Shown: piece by piece, positions 46,985 through 56,000 of the stretch
Layout of the letters: the number at the start of each line of letters is the position of its first letter
How positions within the stretch are numbered: the first letter of the stretch is position 1
Assembly: GCF_003268775.1 (NCBI RefSeq)
Contig: NZ_QLSU01000007.1
Span: 186,001 to 250,000, forward strand
Direction of reading: 5' to 3'
From: Paraburkholderia unamae
Lineage (GTDB): Bacteria > Pseudomonadota > Gammaproteobacteria > Burkholderiales > Burkholderiaceae
DNA length: 64,000 bases
Notes under the pieces: model-generated
Seen by the model: the letters and a program-made list of their open reading frames with translations, nothing else
Told to the model about the DNA's origin: nothing
Databases searched by the model: none
Translations under genes and position numbers: made by a program

Positions 46985-47698
46985 TCAATTGCCGCCCCGC
47001 TCGCCCGTTGCGCCCGCCATGCCGTCCTGTCCCACCGCATAAATCGCCACCTGCACGCGGCTCGTGAGATTGAGCTTGCGCAGGATGTTGCGCACGTGGA
47101 TCTTCACCGTGCTCTCGGCAAGGTCGAGCGTGCGCGCGATCTCCTTGTTGCTCGCGCCGCGCCCCAGCTCGCGCACGATGTCGCGCTCGCGCGCCGTGAG
47201 CGTCTCGGCGCTCGCGCGCACTCCACCAGCCGTGCCGGACGTGCCAGCCGCACCGGCTCCGCCCGGCGGCTGCGCGGGCTTGCGCATCTGCTCGACGAGC
47301 TTGGCCGTCATGTGCTCGGTGATGACGGGCTGGCCGCTCGCGGCCTTGCGGATCGCAGCCACCAGCGCGTCCGCGTCGATGCTCTTGAGCAGGAAGCCGC
47401 GCGCGCCCGCGCGCATGGCGGCGGTGAGTTCGTCGGCGTCCTCGGAAACGGTGAGCATCACGACCGCCGTGTCGGGCAGGTCCTCCACCAGCAGTTGCAG
47501 CGTTTCGAGGCCCGAGAGGCCCGGCATGTTCAGGTCGAGCAGGATGACGTCGGGCACATGCTGCTTCGCGCGCTTGACGCCCTCTACGCCGTCCGAGGCC
47601 TCGCCCACCACTTCGAGGTCGGGCTGGCGCTGCAAGAGCGCGCTCACGCCCGAGCGAAAGAGCGTGTGATCGTCGATGAGCAGAATGCGGATGGTCAT
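46985..47698 (-). CDS. narL: Nitrate/nitrite response regulator
   Basis: This 237-aa NarL-type regulator has a receiver with phospho-acceptor Asp55 (DVILLDLNMPGLSG) and Lys in GARGFLLKSIDADAL, a Gly/Ala-rich linker (about 145-165), and a LuxR-type helix-turn-helix (LTARERDIVRELGRGASNKEIARTLDLAESTVKIHVRNILRKLNL) matching NarL/NarP. Phosphorylated by NarX, it would activate narK and narG through TACYYMT-type heptamers such as those at 56936 and 59824. It follows narX by 96 bp on the same strand and converges on the AI-2E transporter gene. Confidence 0.94.
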   Translation of the reverse strand: MTIRILLIDDHTLFRSGVSALLQRQPDLEVVGEASDGVEGVKRAKQHVPDVILLDLNMPGLSGLETLQLLVEDLPDTAVVMLTVSEDADELTAAMRAGARGFLLKSIDADALVAAIRKAASGQPVITEHMTAKLVEQMRKPAQPPGGAGAAGTSGTAGGVRASAETLTARERDIVRELGRGASNKEIARTLDLAESTVKIHVRNILRKLNLTSRVQVAIYAVGQDGMAGATGERGGN

Positions 47699-47794
47699 GG
47701 GGATGGTTGGGTGTGGCGACGTTTTCTTATTCCGTTGTCGCTCAGGTTTCTGATTCTGATCGTGATGCCGGTGTCATGGTGCGCCGTGCCTGCT

Positions 47795-49795
47795 TCACGC
47801 GGCCAGGCGGCTCGCGGCGGGCAGCACGAGCGCCACGCGCGCCCCATTGCCGGGCGAGCTGTCGAGCGTGAGCGCGGCGCTCAGGCGGCGTGCGCGCTCG
47901 TGCATGATATGGAACCCCACATGCGACTCGCCGCGCGAAGCGATCTCGGCGGGATCGTAGCCCACGCCGTCGTCCGCCACGCTCAGGCTGAAGTCGCGCC
48001 CGTTCACGACGCTCACGTGCACATGCAGCGCCTCCGCATGCTTGCGCGTGTTCGAAAGCGCCTCCTGTAACACGAACAGCACCTGGAGCTGTTGATCGGG
48101 CGGCAGCGGCGGCCCGCCTTCGTCGCGATAGTCGAGTGTCAGCTCGGCGTCCGACTGGCGTCTGAAACGCGCCACCGTGTCCTCCACGGCGAGGCGCAGC
48201 TTGCCTGGCGCCAGCTTCGTGCGGAAGTTCAGCAGCAGCTCGCGCACGTCGTCGTAGCTCTCCTCCACGCCGCCCGCGAGCAGCGGCACGATCTCGCGAA
48301 TCTCGTCGAGGTCGCCCCGGCCCGCCGCGCCGTCGAGCAGGTGCACCTGCATCTTCAGGAAGCTCAGTCCCTGCGCGATGCTGTCGTGCAGCCCCTGCGC
48401 GACCAGGTTGCGCTCCTCGGAGACGGCAAGCTGGCGCCCGAGCGCCACGAGCCGACGGTTCATCAGCGCGACGCCGAGATGGCGGCCGAGCGTTTGCAGC
48501 AACTGGATGCCGGATGCCGAGATCTCGCGCTCCTCGCGAAAATGGAGCGAAAACGTGCCGAGCGTCTCGTTCTGCGCGACGATGGCCGAAACCGCCACGC
48601 TCACGAAGCCCGCCTTCAGGCAGCGCTGCGCGAAGGCGGCGTTCGCCTCGCTCGCGCCGCCCGGCGCGAGCAGTCCGAACACGACCGGCGCCTCGGCCGA
48701 AGCGCCGCCGCACACGCAGTCCTGCGCCGGCATGCATTGCTCGGCGAGCGTGAGCGCTTCGGGCATGCCTTCGGACACGAGCAGATGCAGATTGCCGTCG
48801 TCGGGCGAGACGACGCGCACCGTGCCGCCCTCGGCGTCGAACTCGCGCATCACGCGCGTAAGGAAGTCGTGGCACACGCTTTCCGCCGGCCCCGGCGTGT
48901 TGAGGAACGCCGCCATTTCGTAGAGCGTGGCGAGTTCGCGGTTCTGCGCCGCGAGCTGTGCGGTCTTGGCGTCCACGCGCGCGGCCAGGTCCTGGTACAG
49001 CGCCTGCAATTCCGCGACCATGCGGTTGAAGCCCTGGGCGAGATGCCCGAACTCGTCCTCGGCGTCGACCGGCAAGCGTGTATGGAACTCCCGTGCCTCG
49101 ACGCGTGCGAGCCCGTCCTGCAAGCGCTGCACGGGCGCGACGAACCACTGGTAGAGCAGATACACGATCGCCACCGTGCCCACGCACGAAAGCGCCGCCA
49201 GCGCGACCTGCGAGATGCGCAGCCACGCCGTCTTGCGCGCGTTCTCGCGCTCGATCAGGCTCACGAGGCCGTTCGCCTCGTCGACGAAACCGGACAGCAG
49301 CCCGATATAGGTGGAAGGCTCGCCCGCGCCGGCCGCGAGGTCGTGCAGCGCCGCGGGCTTGAGCGCGTCGCTCCAGGCCGAGGCGACACGCTCGAACTGC
49401 GCGTGGATATTCGCGTCGGCGGGCAGAAAGAGCGGCCGCGCCGGGTCGCCGTCGCGCAGTTCGCGCAGCGTTTCGTCGAGCTGGCGCATCTGGGCGTCGA
49501 CCTGCGCGGGCTTGCCGGTGCGGGCCTCCCAGAGCGCGATCGCCACGGCGTTGGCGCGCATGCGCAGGCTACCCGCGTCGTTGATCGCGGCCCCCGCGCC
49601 TTCCAGTTGCCACGAGAGCCAGAGCGTGCCGCTGATCATCGCGAGCACGAGCGCGAGCGCGACCGTGGACAGCACCACGATGCGCGTGGAGAGCCGGTGC
49701 GGGAACGGCGCGGCGGCGCTTTCAGCGGAATCTGAGGTGGAACCGGTGGTGGAACCGATGGTGGAACCAGCGGTGGAATCGGGAGAGGATGTCAT
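47795..49795 (-). CDS. narX: Nitrate-sensing histidine kinase
   Basis: This 666-aa NarX-type sensor has TM1 at about 38-62. Next comes the periplasmic nitrate-binding P-box pattern INDAGSLRMRANAVA at about 71-85, then TM2 at about 190-212, a HAMP linker (VQRLQDGLARVEAREFHTRLPVDAEDEFGHLAQGFN), and a central cysteine-bearing region (EQCMPAQDCVCGG) as in NarX. The kinase core is HisKA_3 with His in GLHDSIAQGLSFLK (about 468) and HATPase with ADDGVGYDP. It senses nitrate (and possibly nitrite) and phosphorylates NarL. The N-terminus carries four GST(T/I)-type repeats from a 12-bp DNA repeat. It is separated from narI by a terminator, so it probably has its own promoter. Confidence 0.94.
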   Translation of the reverse strand: MTSSPDSTAGSTIGSTTGSTSDSAESAAAPFPHRLSTRIVVLSTVALALVLAMISGTLWLSWQLEGAGAAINDAGSLRMRANAVAIALWEARTGKPAQVDAQMRQLDETLRELRDGDPARPLFLPADANIHAQFERVASAWSDALKPAALHDLAAGAGEPSTYIGLLSGFVDEANGLVSLIERENARKTAWLRISQVALAALSCVGTVAIVYLLYQWFVAPVQRLQDGLARVEAREFHTRLPVDAEDEFGHLAQGFNRMVAELQALYQDLAARVDAKTAQLAAQNRELATLYEMAAFLNTPGPAESVCHDFLTRVMREFDAEGGTVRVVSPDDGNLHLLVSEGMPEALTLAEQCMPAQDCVCGGASAEAPVVFGLLAPGGASEANAAFAQRCLKAGFVSVAVSAIVAQNETLGTFSLHFREEREISASGIQLLQTLGRHLGVALMNRRLVALGRQLAVSEERNLVAQGLHDSIAQGLSFLKMQVHLLDGAAGRGDLDEIREIVPLLAGGVEESYDDVRELLLNFRTKLAPGKLRLAVEDTVARFRRQSDAELTLDYRDEGGPPLPPDQQLQVLFVLQEALSNTRKHAEALHVHVSVVNGRDFSLSVADDGVGYDPAEIASRGESHVGFHIMHERARRLSAALTLDSSPGNGARVALVLPAASRLAA
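49734..49781 (-). repeat. Four 12-bp tandem units at the narX start
   Basis: Four consecutive units built on GGTGGAACC encode the GSTT/GSTI repeats between residues about 6 and 20, in the cytoplasmic tail before the first membrane helix. They are in frame. Confidence 0.85.
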
Positions 49796-49923
49796 GGCCG
49801 GTAGCGGGAATCGGCGGCGCCGAAACGGCGGGGCGTACGCCGATCATTATCTGACGGTGAATGGCAGATGGCGCGAGATGTCGCGGGATCGATTACCGAC
49901 TGCGACACTATGCGTCAGTGCGC

Positions 49924-49939
49924 TCGCCTGTTCAGGCGA
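49924..49939. promoter_or_regulatory. Inverted repeat upstream of narX
   Basis: TCGCCTG and CAGGCGA face each other over two bases, about 130 bp upstream of narX and downstream of the narI terminator. It is a candidate regulator site in the presumed narXL promoter region. No regulator is assigned. Confidence 0.35.
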
Positions 49940-49975
49940 TTTCCATCGCACAGCCCTCATCATGCGCGCGTCGCG

Positions 49976-50013
49976 AAAAAAGGCGGGGAGTTCGAGCGCG
50001 GCTCGCTCCCCGC
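49976..50013 (-). terminator. Rho-independent terminator of narGHJI
   Basis: Arms GCGGGGAG/CTCCCCGC with an inner GAGC/GCTC helix form a compound hairpin, and on the minus strand six T follow two bases later. It lies about 70 bp past the narI stop, ending the structural operon before narXL. Confidence 0.82.
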
Positions 50014-50085
50014 GAACGACGACCAATCCCCACGGTCGTCAGAGGCACCGTCGTTCCCGGCCGCAAGGACCGGGAAAACCACGCG

Positions 50086-50769
50086 TCAGCGGCTGCGCAC
50101 GAGTTGCCACGCGCGCGAAAGATAGGTGATCGAGGCAAACCCGCTCCACACGTGCACGAGCCGCGTGAACGGGAAAATCACGAAGAGCGTCATGCCCATG
50201 AAGAGGTGCAGGCGGAAGATGAGCGGTGCACTCGCCACGTAGCTCGCGGCGTCGCCCTGGAACGTGACGATGTGCTGCGCCCAGGTCATGAGCCGCACCA
50301 TCATCGCGCCGTCCATATGGCTTGCCGACTCGCCGATCGTCGTGAGCCCGAGCAGCAGCGTGACGAGCAGCCAGAGCAGCAGCACCTTGTCGCCCACGCG
50401 CGTCACGGCCGAGACGCGCGCGTTCGAAAGCCGCCGGTGCAGCAGGATCGCAAGGCCGACCAGGCACATCGATCCCATCACGCCGCCCGCCACCATCGCA
50501 ACCAGTTGCTTGACCGCGTGCGGCACGCCGAGCCAGTCCCACACCGCCACGGGCGTGAGCAGTCCGAACAGATGGCCGAAGAAGAGGCCGAGAATGCCGA
50601 CGTGAAAAAGGATGTTGCCAAGCCGCAGATGGCCGCGATAAAGCATCTGCGAGCTGTCCGCCTTCCACGTGTACTGCTCGCGCTCGAAGCGCGCGAGGCT
50701 GCCGAACAGGAAAATGGCGGCGGCAATGTAGGGATAGATGCCGAACAAAAACGGGTTGAACGTGTTCAT
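50086..50769 (-). CDS. narI: Respiratory nitrate reductase gamma subunit (cytochrome b)
   Basis: This 227-aa inner-membrane subunit of NarGHI, with five membrane helices and two b haems, oxidises quinol and passes electrons to NarH. Segments include the first helix FLFGIYPYIAAAIFLFGSLARFEREQYTWKADSSQML and the haem-region helices RLGNILFHVGILGLFFGHLFGLLTP and WAQHIVTFQGDAASYVASAPLIFRLHLFMGMTLFVIFPFTRLVHVWS, with His residues positioned as in the family. It overlaps the narJ stop (ATGA) and ends the operon. Confidence 0.96.
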   Translation of the reverse strand: MNTFNPFLFGIYPYIAAAIFLFGSLARFEREQYTWKADSSQMLYRGHLRLGNILFHVGILGLFFGHLFGLLTPVAVWDWLGVPHAVKQLVAMVAGGVMGSMCLVGLAILLHRRLSNARVSAVTRVGDKVLLLWLLVTLLLGLTTIGESASHMDGAMMVRLMTWAQHIVTFQGDAASYVASAPLIFRLHLFMGMTLFVIFPFTRLVHVWSGFASITYLSRAWQLVRSR

Positions 50770-51452
50770 GGCGATTCCTTTACGCAGGCGCTAGCAGCGG
50801 CGTGCGCCGTTCGCGGGTGGAAATGAACGACCTGCGGGGCGGTGCTCGCGGCGAACGAGCGCACGAGCGGCTCGACGCCGTCCGCGCCGGTGCCGAAGCG
50901 TTCGAGCGCCTCGTCCATGTCGCGCACGGGCGCGCCCACGAGCGGCAGCGGCTCGACTTCGCTCAGTTCGCACAGCACCGGGAAAATGCCCGCGTACGGG
51001 CTCTCATCCTTTTCGAGCTGATTGCCGAGCGCGGCGAGCACGTGGATCGCCTCGCCGAGCAGCGCGCTCGCGTCGTCCTCGTCGATCAGACCGAGCACTT
51101 CGAGAAAGAGCGGCACGTAGTCGGGCAACTCGTTGGTCGCCATGTCGAGGCCGTGGCTGCGATATTCGTCGAGCAGATCGACCATCGCCTGGCCGCGCGC
51201 GCGGCTTTCGCCGTGCACGTGCTCGAACAGATGCAGCGAGTGGCGCGGATTGCGGTCGAACGTGGCCACGTAGTTTTCCTGCGACTCGATGAGCGAGCGC
51301 TCGCGCAGCGCGGCGACGAGCGGCGCGAGTTCGCGCGTGGCGAACGCGCCGTGCGGGGAAGCCGCGAGCGTGGCCTCGATGTCGTCGAGCGCGTCGAGCA
51401 AGGGCTGCTCGGGGTAATCGAGCAGCGCGGAGAGAACCGGATAAATCGACAT
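50766..51452 (-). CDS. narJ: Nitrate reductase assembly chaperone
   Basis: This 228-aa cytoplasmic TorD/NarJ-family chaperone binds NarG and helps insert the molybdenum cofactor and the first iron-sulfur cluster before membrane attachment. Typical segments are LSALLDYPEQPLLDALDDIEATL, ENYVATFDRNPRHSLHLFEHVHGESRARGQAMVDLLDEYRSHGLDM and NELPDYVPLFLEVLGLID. The ATG at 51452 follows GGGAGGA by eight bases. It starts 17 bp after narH and overlaps the narI start by four bases. Confidence 0.96.
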   Translation of the reverse strand: MSIYPVLSALLDYPEQPLLDALDDIEATLAASPHGAFATRELAPLVAALRERSLIESQENYVATFDRNPRHSLHLFEHVHGESRARGQAMVDLLDEYRSHGLDMATNELPDYVPLFLEVLGLIDEDDASALLGEAIHVLAALGNQLEKDESPYAGIFPVLCELSEVEPLPLVGAPVRDMDEALERFGTGADGVEPLVRSFAASTAPQVVHFHPRTAHAAASACVKESP

Positions 51453-51469
51453 GATGGAGATCCTCCCGC

Positions 51470-53023
51470 TCACGCTTGTGATGGCGTCTTGCGACGCGAC
51501 TTCGGCATGTCCGCGTAGGCCACGCTGCCTTCGGTCTTCGCACCGAACAGCGAACCTTCCGACACGCCGCCCGAGCAGCCGTTGCCGAACGAGAAGCCGC
51601 AACTGCCTTTCTCGTTGAACGAGTCCTCGACCATCTCCTTGTGCGACGACGGCACGACGAAGCGGTCCTCGTAGTTCGCGATCGCCATGGTGCGGTACAT
51701 GTCTTCCACCTGCTCCGGCGTGAGGCCCGCGCGCTCGAGCAAGGCATGGTCGTTCACGCCGTCCACGGTCTGCGTGCGCTTGTAGGCGCGCATGGTCAGC
51801 ATGCGGTTGAGCGCGGACACCACGGGCGTCTCGTCGCCTGCGGTGAGCAGGTTGGCGAGATAGCGCATGGGAATGCGCAGGCTCGCGACATCGGGAATCA
51901 CGCCGTCCATGCCGATATGACCCGCATCGGCCGCCGACTGGATCGGCGAGAGCGGCGGCACGTACCAGACCATCGGCAGCGTGCGGTACTCGGGATGCAG
52001 CGGGAACGCGATCTTCCAGTCCACCGCCATGCGGTACACGGGCGAGCGCACGGCCGCGTCGAGCCAGCTTTGCGGCACGCCCTGGCGGCGCGCCTCGGTC
52101 TGGATCGCGGGATCGTGCGGATCGAGGAACACGTCGAGCTGCGACTGATACAGGTCCTGCGTCGATTCCACCGATGCCGCCGCGCCGATGCGGTCCGCGT
52201 CGTAGAGCATCACGCCCAGATAACGGATGCGGCCCACGCAGGTTTCCGAGCACACGGTAGGCTGCCCCGCCTCGATGCGCGGATAGCAGAAGATGCACTT
52301 CTCGGCCTTGCCGCTCTTCCAGTTGAAGTACATCTTCTTGTACGGGCAACCGGAGATGCACATGCGCCAGCCGCGGCACTTGTCCTGGTCGACGAGCACG
52401 ATGCCATCGTCTTCGCGCTTGTACACCGAGCCCGATGGGCACGACGCCACGCACGCGGGGTTCAGGCAGTGCTCGCACAAACGCGGCAGATACATCATGA
52501 AGGTGTTCTCGAAGCTTGAGTACATCTCCTTCTGCACGTTCTCGAACAGCTTGTCGCGGCTGCGCGATTCAAACTCGCCGCCCAGGTCGTCTTCCCAGTT
52601 AGGACCCCAATGGATCTTGTCCATCTTCTTGCCGGTGATGACCGACACGGGGCGCGCGGTGGGCGGCGTCTGCGAAAGACGCGCGTTCTGTAAATGCTCG
52701 TAGTCGTAGGTGAACGGCTCGTAGTAGTCGTCGATGCCGGGCAGGTTCGGGTTGGCGAACAGGTTGGCCAGCACCTTGAGCTTCGGGCCCTGGCGCGGCG
52801 CGATCTTGCCGTTCGGGTTGCGCACCCAGCCGCCGTTCCACTTGTCCTGGTTCTCCCATTCCTTCGGATAGCCGATGCCGGGCTTCGTTTCGACGTTGTT
52901 GAACCACGCGTACTCGACGCCATCGCGCGACGTCCACACGTTCTTGCACGTAACGGAACACGTATGGCAGCCAATGCACTTGTCGAGGTTCAGGACCATC
53001 GCCACCTGGGCGCGGATTTTCAT
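51470..53023 (-). CDS. narH: Respiratory nitrate reductase beta subunit (iron-sulfur)
   Basis: This 517-aa electron-transfer subunit carries three 4Fe-4S clusters and one 3Fe-4S cluster and links NarI to NarG on the cytoplasmic face. The first cysteine group is Cys16, Cys19, Cys22 and Cys26 (CIGCHTCSVTCKNVW). The others are CEHCLNPACVASCPSG, CRGWRMCISGCPYKK (Trp in place of one Cys, as expected for the 3Fe-4S cluster) and CIFCYPRIEAGQPTVCSETC. The C-terminal CGFSFGNGCSGG is an extra cysteine pair near the end. Its ATG overlaps the narG stop. Confidence 0.97.
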   Translation of the reverse strand: MKIRAQVAMVLNLDKCIGCHTCSVTCKNVWTSRDGVEYAWFNNVETKPGIGYPKEWENQDKWNGGWVRNPNGKIAPRQGPKLKVLANLFANPNLPGIDDYYEPFTYDYEHLQNARLSQTPPTARPVSVITGKKMDKIHWGPNWEDDLGGEFESRSRDKLFENVQKEMYSSFENTFMMYLPRLCEHCLNPACVASCPSGSVYKREDDGIVLVDQDKCRGWRMCISGCPYKKMYFNWKSGKAEKCIFCYPRIEAGQPTVCSETCVGRIRYLGVMLYDADRIGAAASVESTQDLYQSQLDVFLDPHDPAIQTEARRQGVPQSWLDAAVRSPVYRMAVDWKIAFPLHPEYRTLPMVWYVPPLSPIQSAADAGHIGMDGVIPDVASLRIPMRYLANLLTAGDETPVVSALNRMLTMRAYKRTQTVDGVNDHALLERAGLTPEQVEDMYRTMAIANYEDRFVVPSSHKEMVEDSFNEKGSCGFSFGNGCSGGVSEGSLFGAKTEGSVAYADMPKSRRKTPSQA

Positions 53024-56000
53024 GATGCTGCTCCTTCCTTCATGGGGCCTTCGAGCCACTCGACCTTCTTCATCTTGCGCACGATCACGTACTCGTCGCG
53101 ATTGCTGCCGACCGTGCCGTAGTAGTTGAAGCCATACGACAGTTGCGCATAGCCGCCGATCATGTGCGTGGGCTTGAGCACTGTGCGCGTGACCGAGTTG
53201 TGAATGCCGCCGCGCATGCCGCTCGTTTCCGCGCCCGGCACGTTGATGATCTTTTCCTGCGCGTGATACATGAGGCACATGCCGCGCGGCACGCGCTGGC
53301 TCACCACCACACGCGCGGTGAGCGTGCCGTTCACGTTGAACACTTCCACCCAGTCGTTATCGACGAGACCCGCTTCCTTCGCCTCGGCTTCCGACACCCA
53401 CACGTGAGGGCCGCCGCGCGAGAGCGTGAGCATGCGCAGGTTGTCCGTATAGGTGGAGTGGATGCCCCACTTCTGGTGCGGCGTGATCCAGTTCAGCACG
53501 AGTTCGTGCTCGCCGTTGGGCTTCGCACCGAGCATCGGCGCAACGGTTTTCGTGTCGATCGCGGGCTTGTAGTTGCAGAAGCCTTCGCCGAAGTCGAGCA
53601 TCCAGCGGTGATCCTGATAGAACTGCTGACGGCCCGTGAGTGTGCGCCAGGGAATCAGCTCGTGCACGTTCGTGTAGCCCGCGTTGTAGCTCACCTCTTC
53701 CGATTCGAGCCCCGACCATGTGGGCGCGGAAATGATCTTGCGTGGCTGCGCCTGCACGTCGCGAAACCGGATCTTGTCGTGCTCGCGGCCTTCGGCCAGA
53801 TGCGTGTGGTCGCGGCCCGTGATCTTCGAGAGCGCGTCCCATGCCTTCACCGCCACGTGGCCGTTGGTTTCGGGCGCGAAGGTGAGGATCATCTCGGCGG
53901 CGTCGATGGCCGTCTCCAGACGCGGGCGGCCCGCCGCCGCGCCCTCGCCCTCGCCCTCGCCATGTTTGATGCCCGTGAGCTGCGCAAGCTCGCCCACCTC
54001 GTGCACCGTGTTCCAGTTGATGCCCTTGCCGCCGTTGCCGAGCTTCTCCAGCAGTGGCCCGACCGAGGTGAACTTGTTGTAGATCTCGCGATAGTCGCGC
54101 TCCACGACCGTCATCGCGGGCGCGGTCTTGCCCGGTACGAGATCGCATTCGCCAAGGCGCCAGTCCTTCGGCTCGAACGCCTGGCCCAGTTCGCCCGGCG
54201 TGTCGTGCATGAGCGGCGTGCACACGAGGTCCGTGCGCTTGCCCAGGTGCGCGCCGCCGATCTCCGAGAACTTCTTCGCGATGGTCTTGTAGATCTCCCA
54301 GTCGGTCTTGCTCTCCCAGAGCGGCTGCACCGCTTCCGAAAGCGGATGGATGAACGGGTGCATGTCCGACGTGTTGAGGTCGTCCTTCTCGTACCACGTG
54401 GCCGTGGGCAGCACGATGTCGCCGTACAGGCAGGTCGTACTCATGCGGAAGTCGAGCACCGTGAGCAGGTCGAGCTTGCCTTCGGCCGCCTCGCGCACCT
54501 TCACTTCGGCGGGCTTGATCGCGTCGGCTTCGTCGCCGAACAGCGCGTTCTGCGTGCCGAGCAGATACTTGAGGAAGTATTCGTGGCCCTTGCCCGAGCT
54601 GCCCAGAATGTTCGAGCGCCACACGAACATGTTGCGCGGGAAGTTCGCGGGATTGTCGGGGTCGTCGCAGGCGAAATCGAGCTTGCCGGACTTGAGCTGC
54701 TCGACGGCGTACTGCACCGGTGGCACGCCCGCGCGCTGCGCGGCGTCCACCACGTCGAGCGGGTTCGCGCCCAGTTGCGGCGCCGAAGGCAGCCAGCCGA
54801 GGCGCTCGGACTTCGCGTTGAGGTCGAGCATCGAGAGGCCCTTGTAGCGCGCGCGGTCGGCGCCCGGGCCCAGGATCTCGTCGACGCCCACCTTCTCGTG
54901 ACGCCACTGGCTCGTGTGGTTGTAGAAGAACGACGTGCCGTTCATCTGGCGCGGCGGGCGCGACCAGTCGAGCGCGAACGCGAGCGGCGCCCAGCCGAAC
55001 TGCGGACGCAGCTTTTCCTGGCCCACGTAATGCGCCCAGCCGCCGCCGCTCTGGCCGATACATCCGCACATCATCAGCAGGTTGATGATGCCGCGGTAGA
55101 TCATGTCGTTGTGATACCAGTGATTGAGCGCCGCGCCCACGATCACCATGCTCTTGCCGCGCGTGCGGTCAGCGTTGTCGGCGAACTCGCGCGCCACCTG
55201 GATCACGAGCTTGCGCGGCACCGTGGTGTGCTTTTCCTGCCATGCCGGCGTGCAGGGCACATCGTCGTCATACGAGGACGCGACGTTCGGGCCGCCCAGT
55301 CCCTGATCGACGCCGTAGTTGGCCATCTGCAAGTCGTAGACGGTCGCCACCAGCGCGCGCGTGCCGTCGGCGAGCGTCACGCGCTTCGCGGGCACGCGGC
55401 GCGCGAGCAGCGCGCCCTGTTCGCCGCCGAAGTACGGGAAGCCCACTTCGACCACTTCGTCATGCTGATCGACGAGCGACAACCGCGGATCGATCTCGCG
55501 ACCGCTGCCGCCGTCCTTCATTTCGAGGTTCCAGCGGCCCACCTTCTTGCCGCCGTCGTGCTCGCCCTCGCCCCAGCGAAAACCGATCGAGCCGTTGGGC
55601 GCGACGATGTCGCCCGTGGCCGAGTCGATGGCGAGCGTCTTCCATTGCGGGTTGTTCGCTTCGTCGAGATTCGCGGCCAGTTGCGAGGCACGCAGGAACT
55701 GGTCCGGCACGAGCGCGCCGTCGCGCTCGGCGAGGGTGACGAGCATCGGCATGTCGGTGTACTGCTTCACGTAGTCGCGGAAGTACGCCGACTTACCGCT
55801 GGCGTGGAATTCCTTGAGCACGACGTGGCCCATCGCGAGCGCGAGCGCCGCGTCGGTGCCCTGCTTCGGCGCGAGCCAGATGTCGCCGAACTTCACCATC
55901 TCGCCGAAGTCGGACGACACCGCCACCGTTTTCGTGCCCTTGTAGCGGACCTCGGTGTAGAAGTGGGCGTCGGGCGTGCGCGTTTGCGGCACGTTGGAGC

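Noticed and set aside
46946..46985. Possible bidirectional terminator between the AI-2E transporter and narL
   Set aside because: A bulged hairpin (TGAGCCGCC against GGCGGCCTCA) can be drawn across the stop codons, but pairing is imperfect and there is no T-run.
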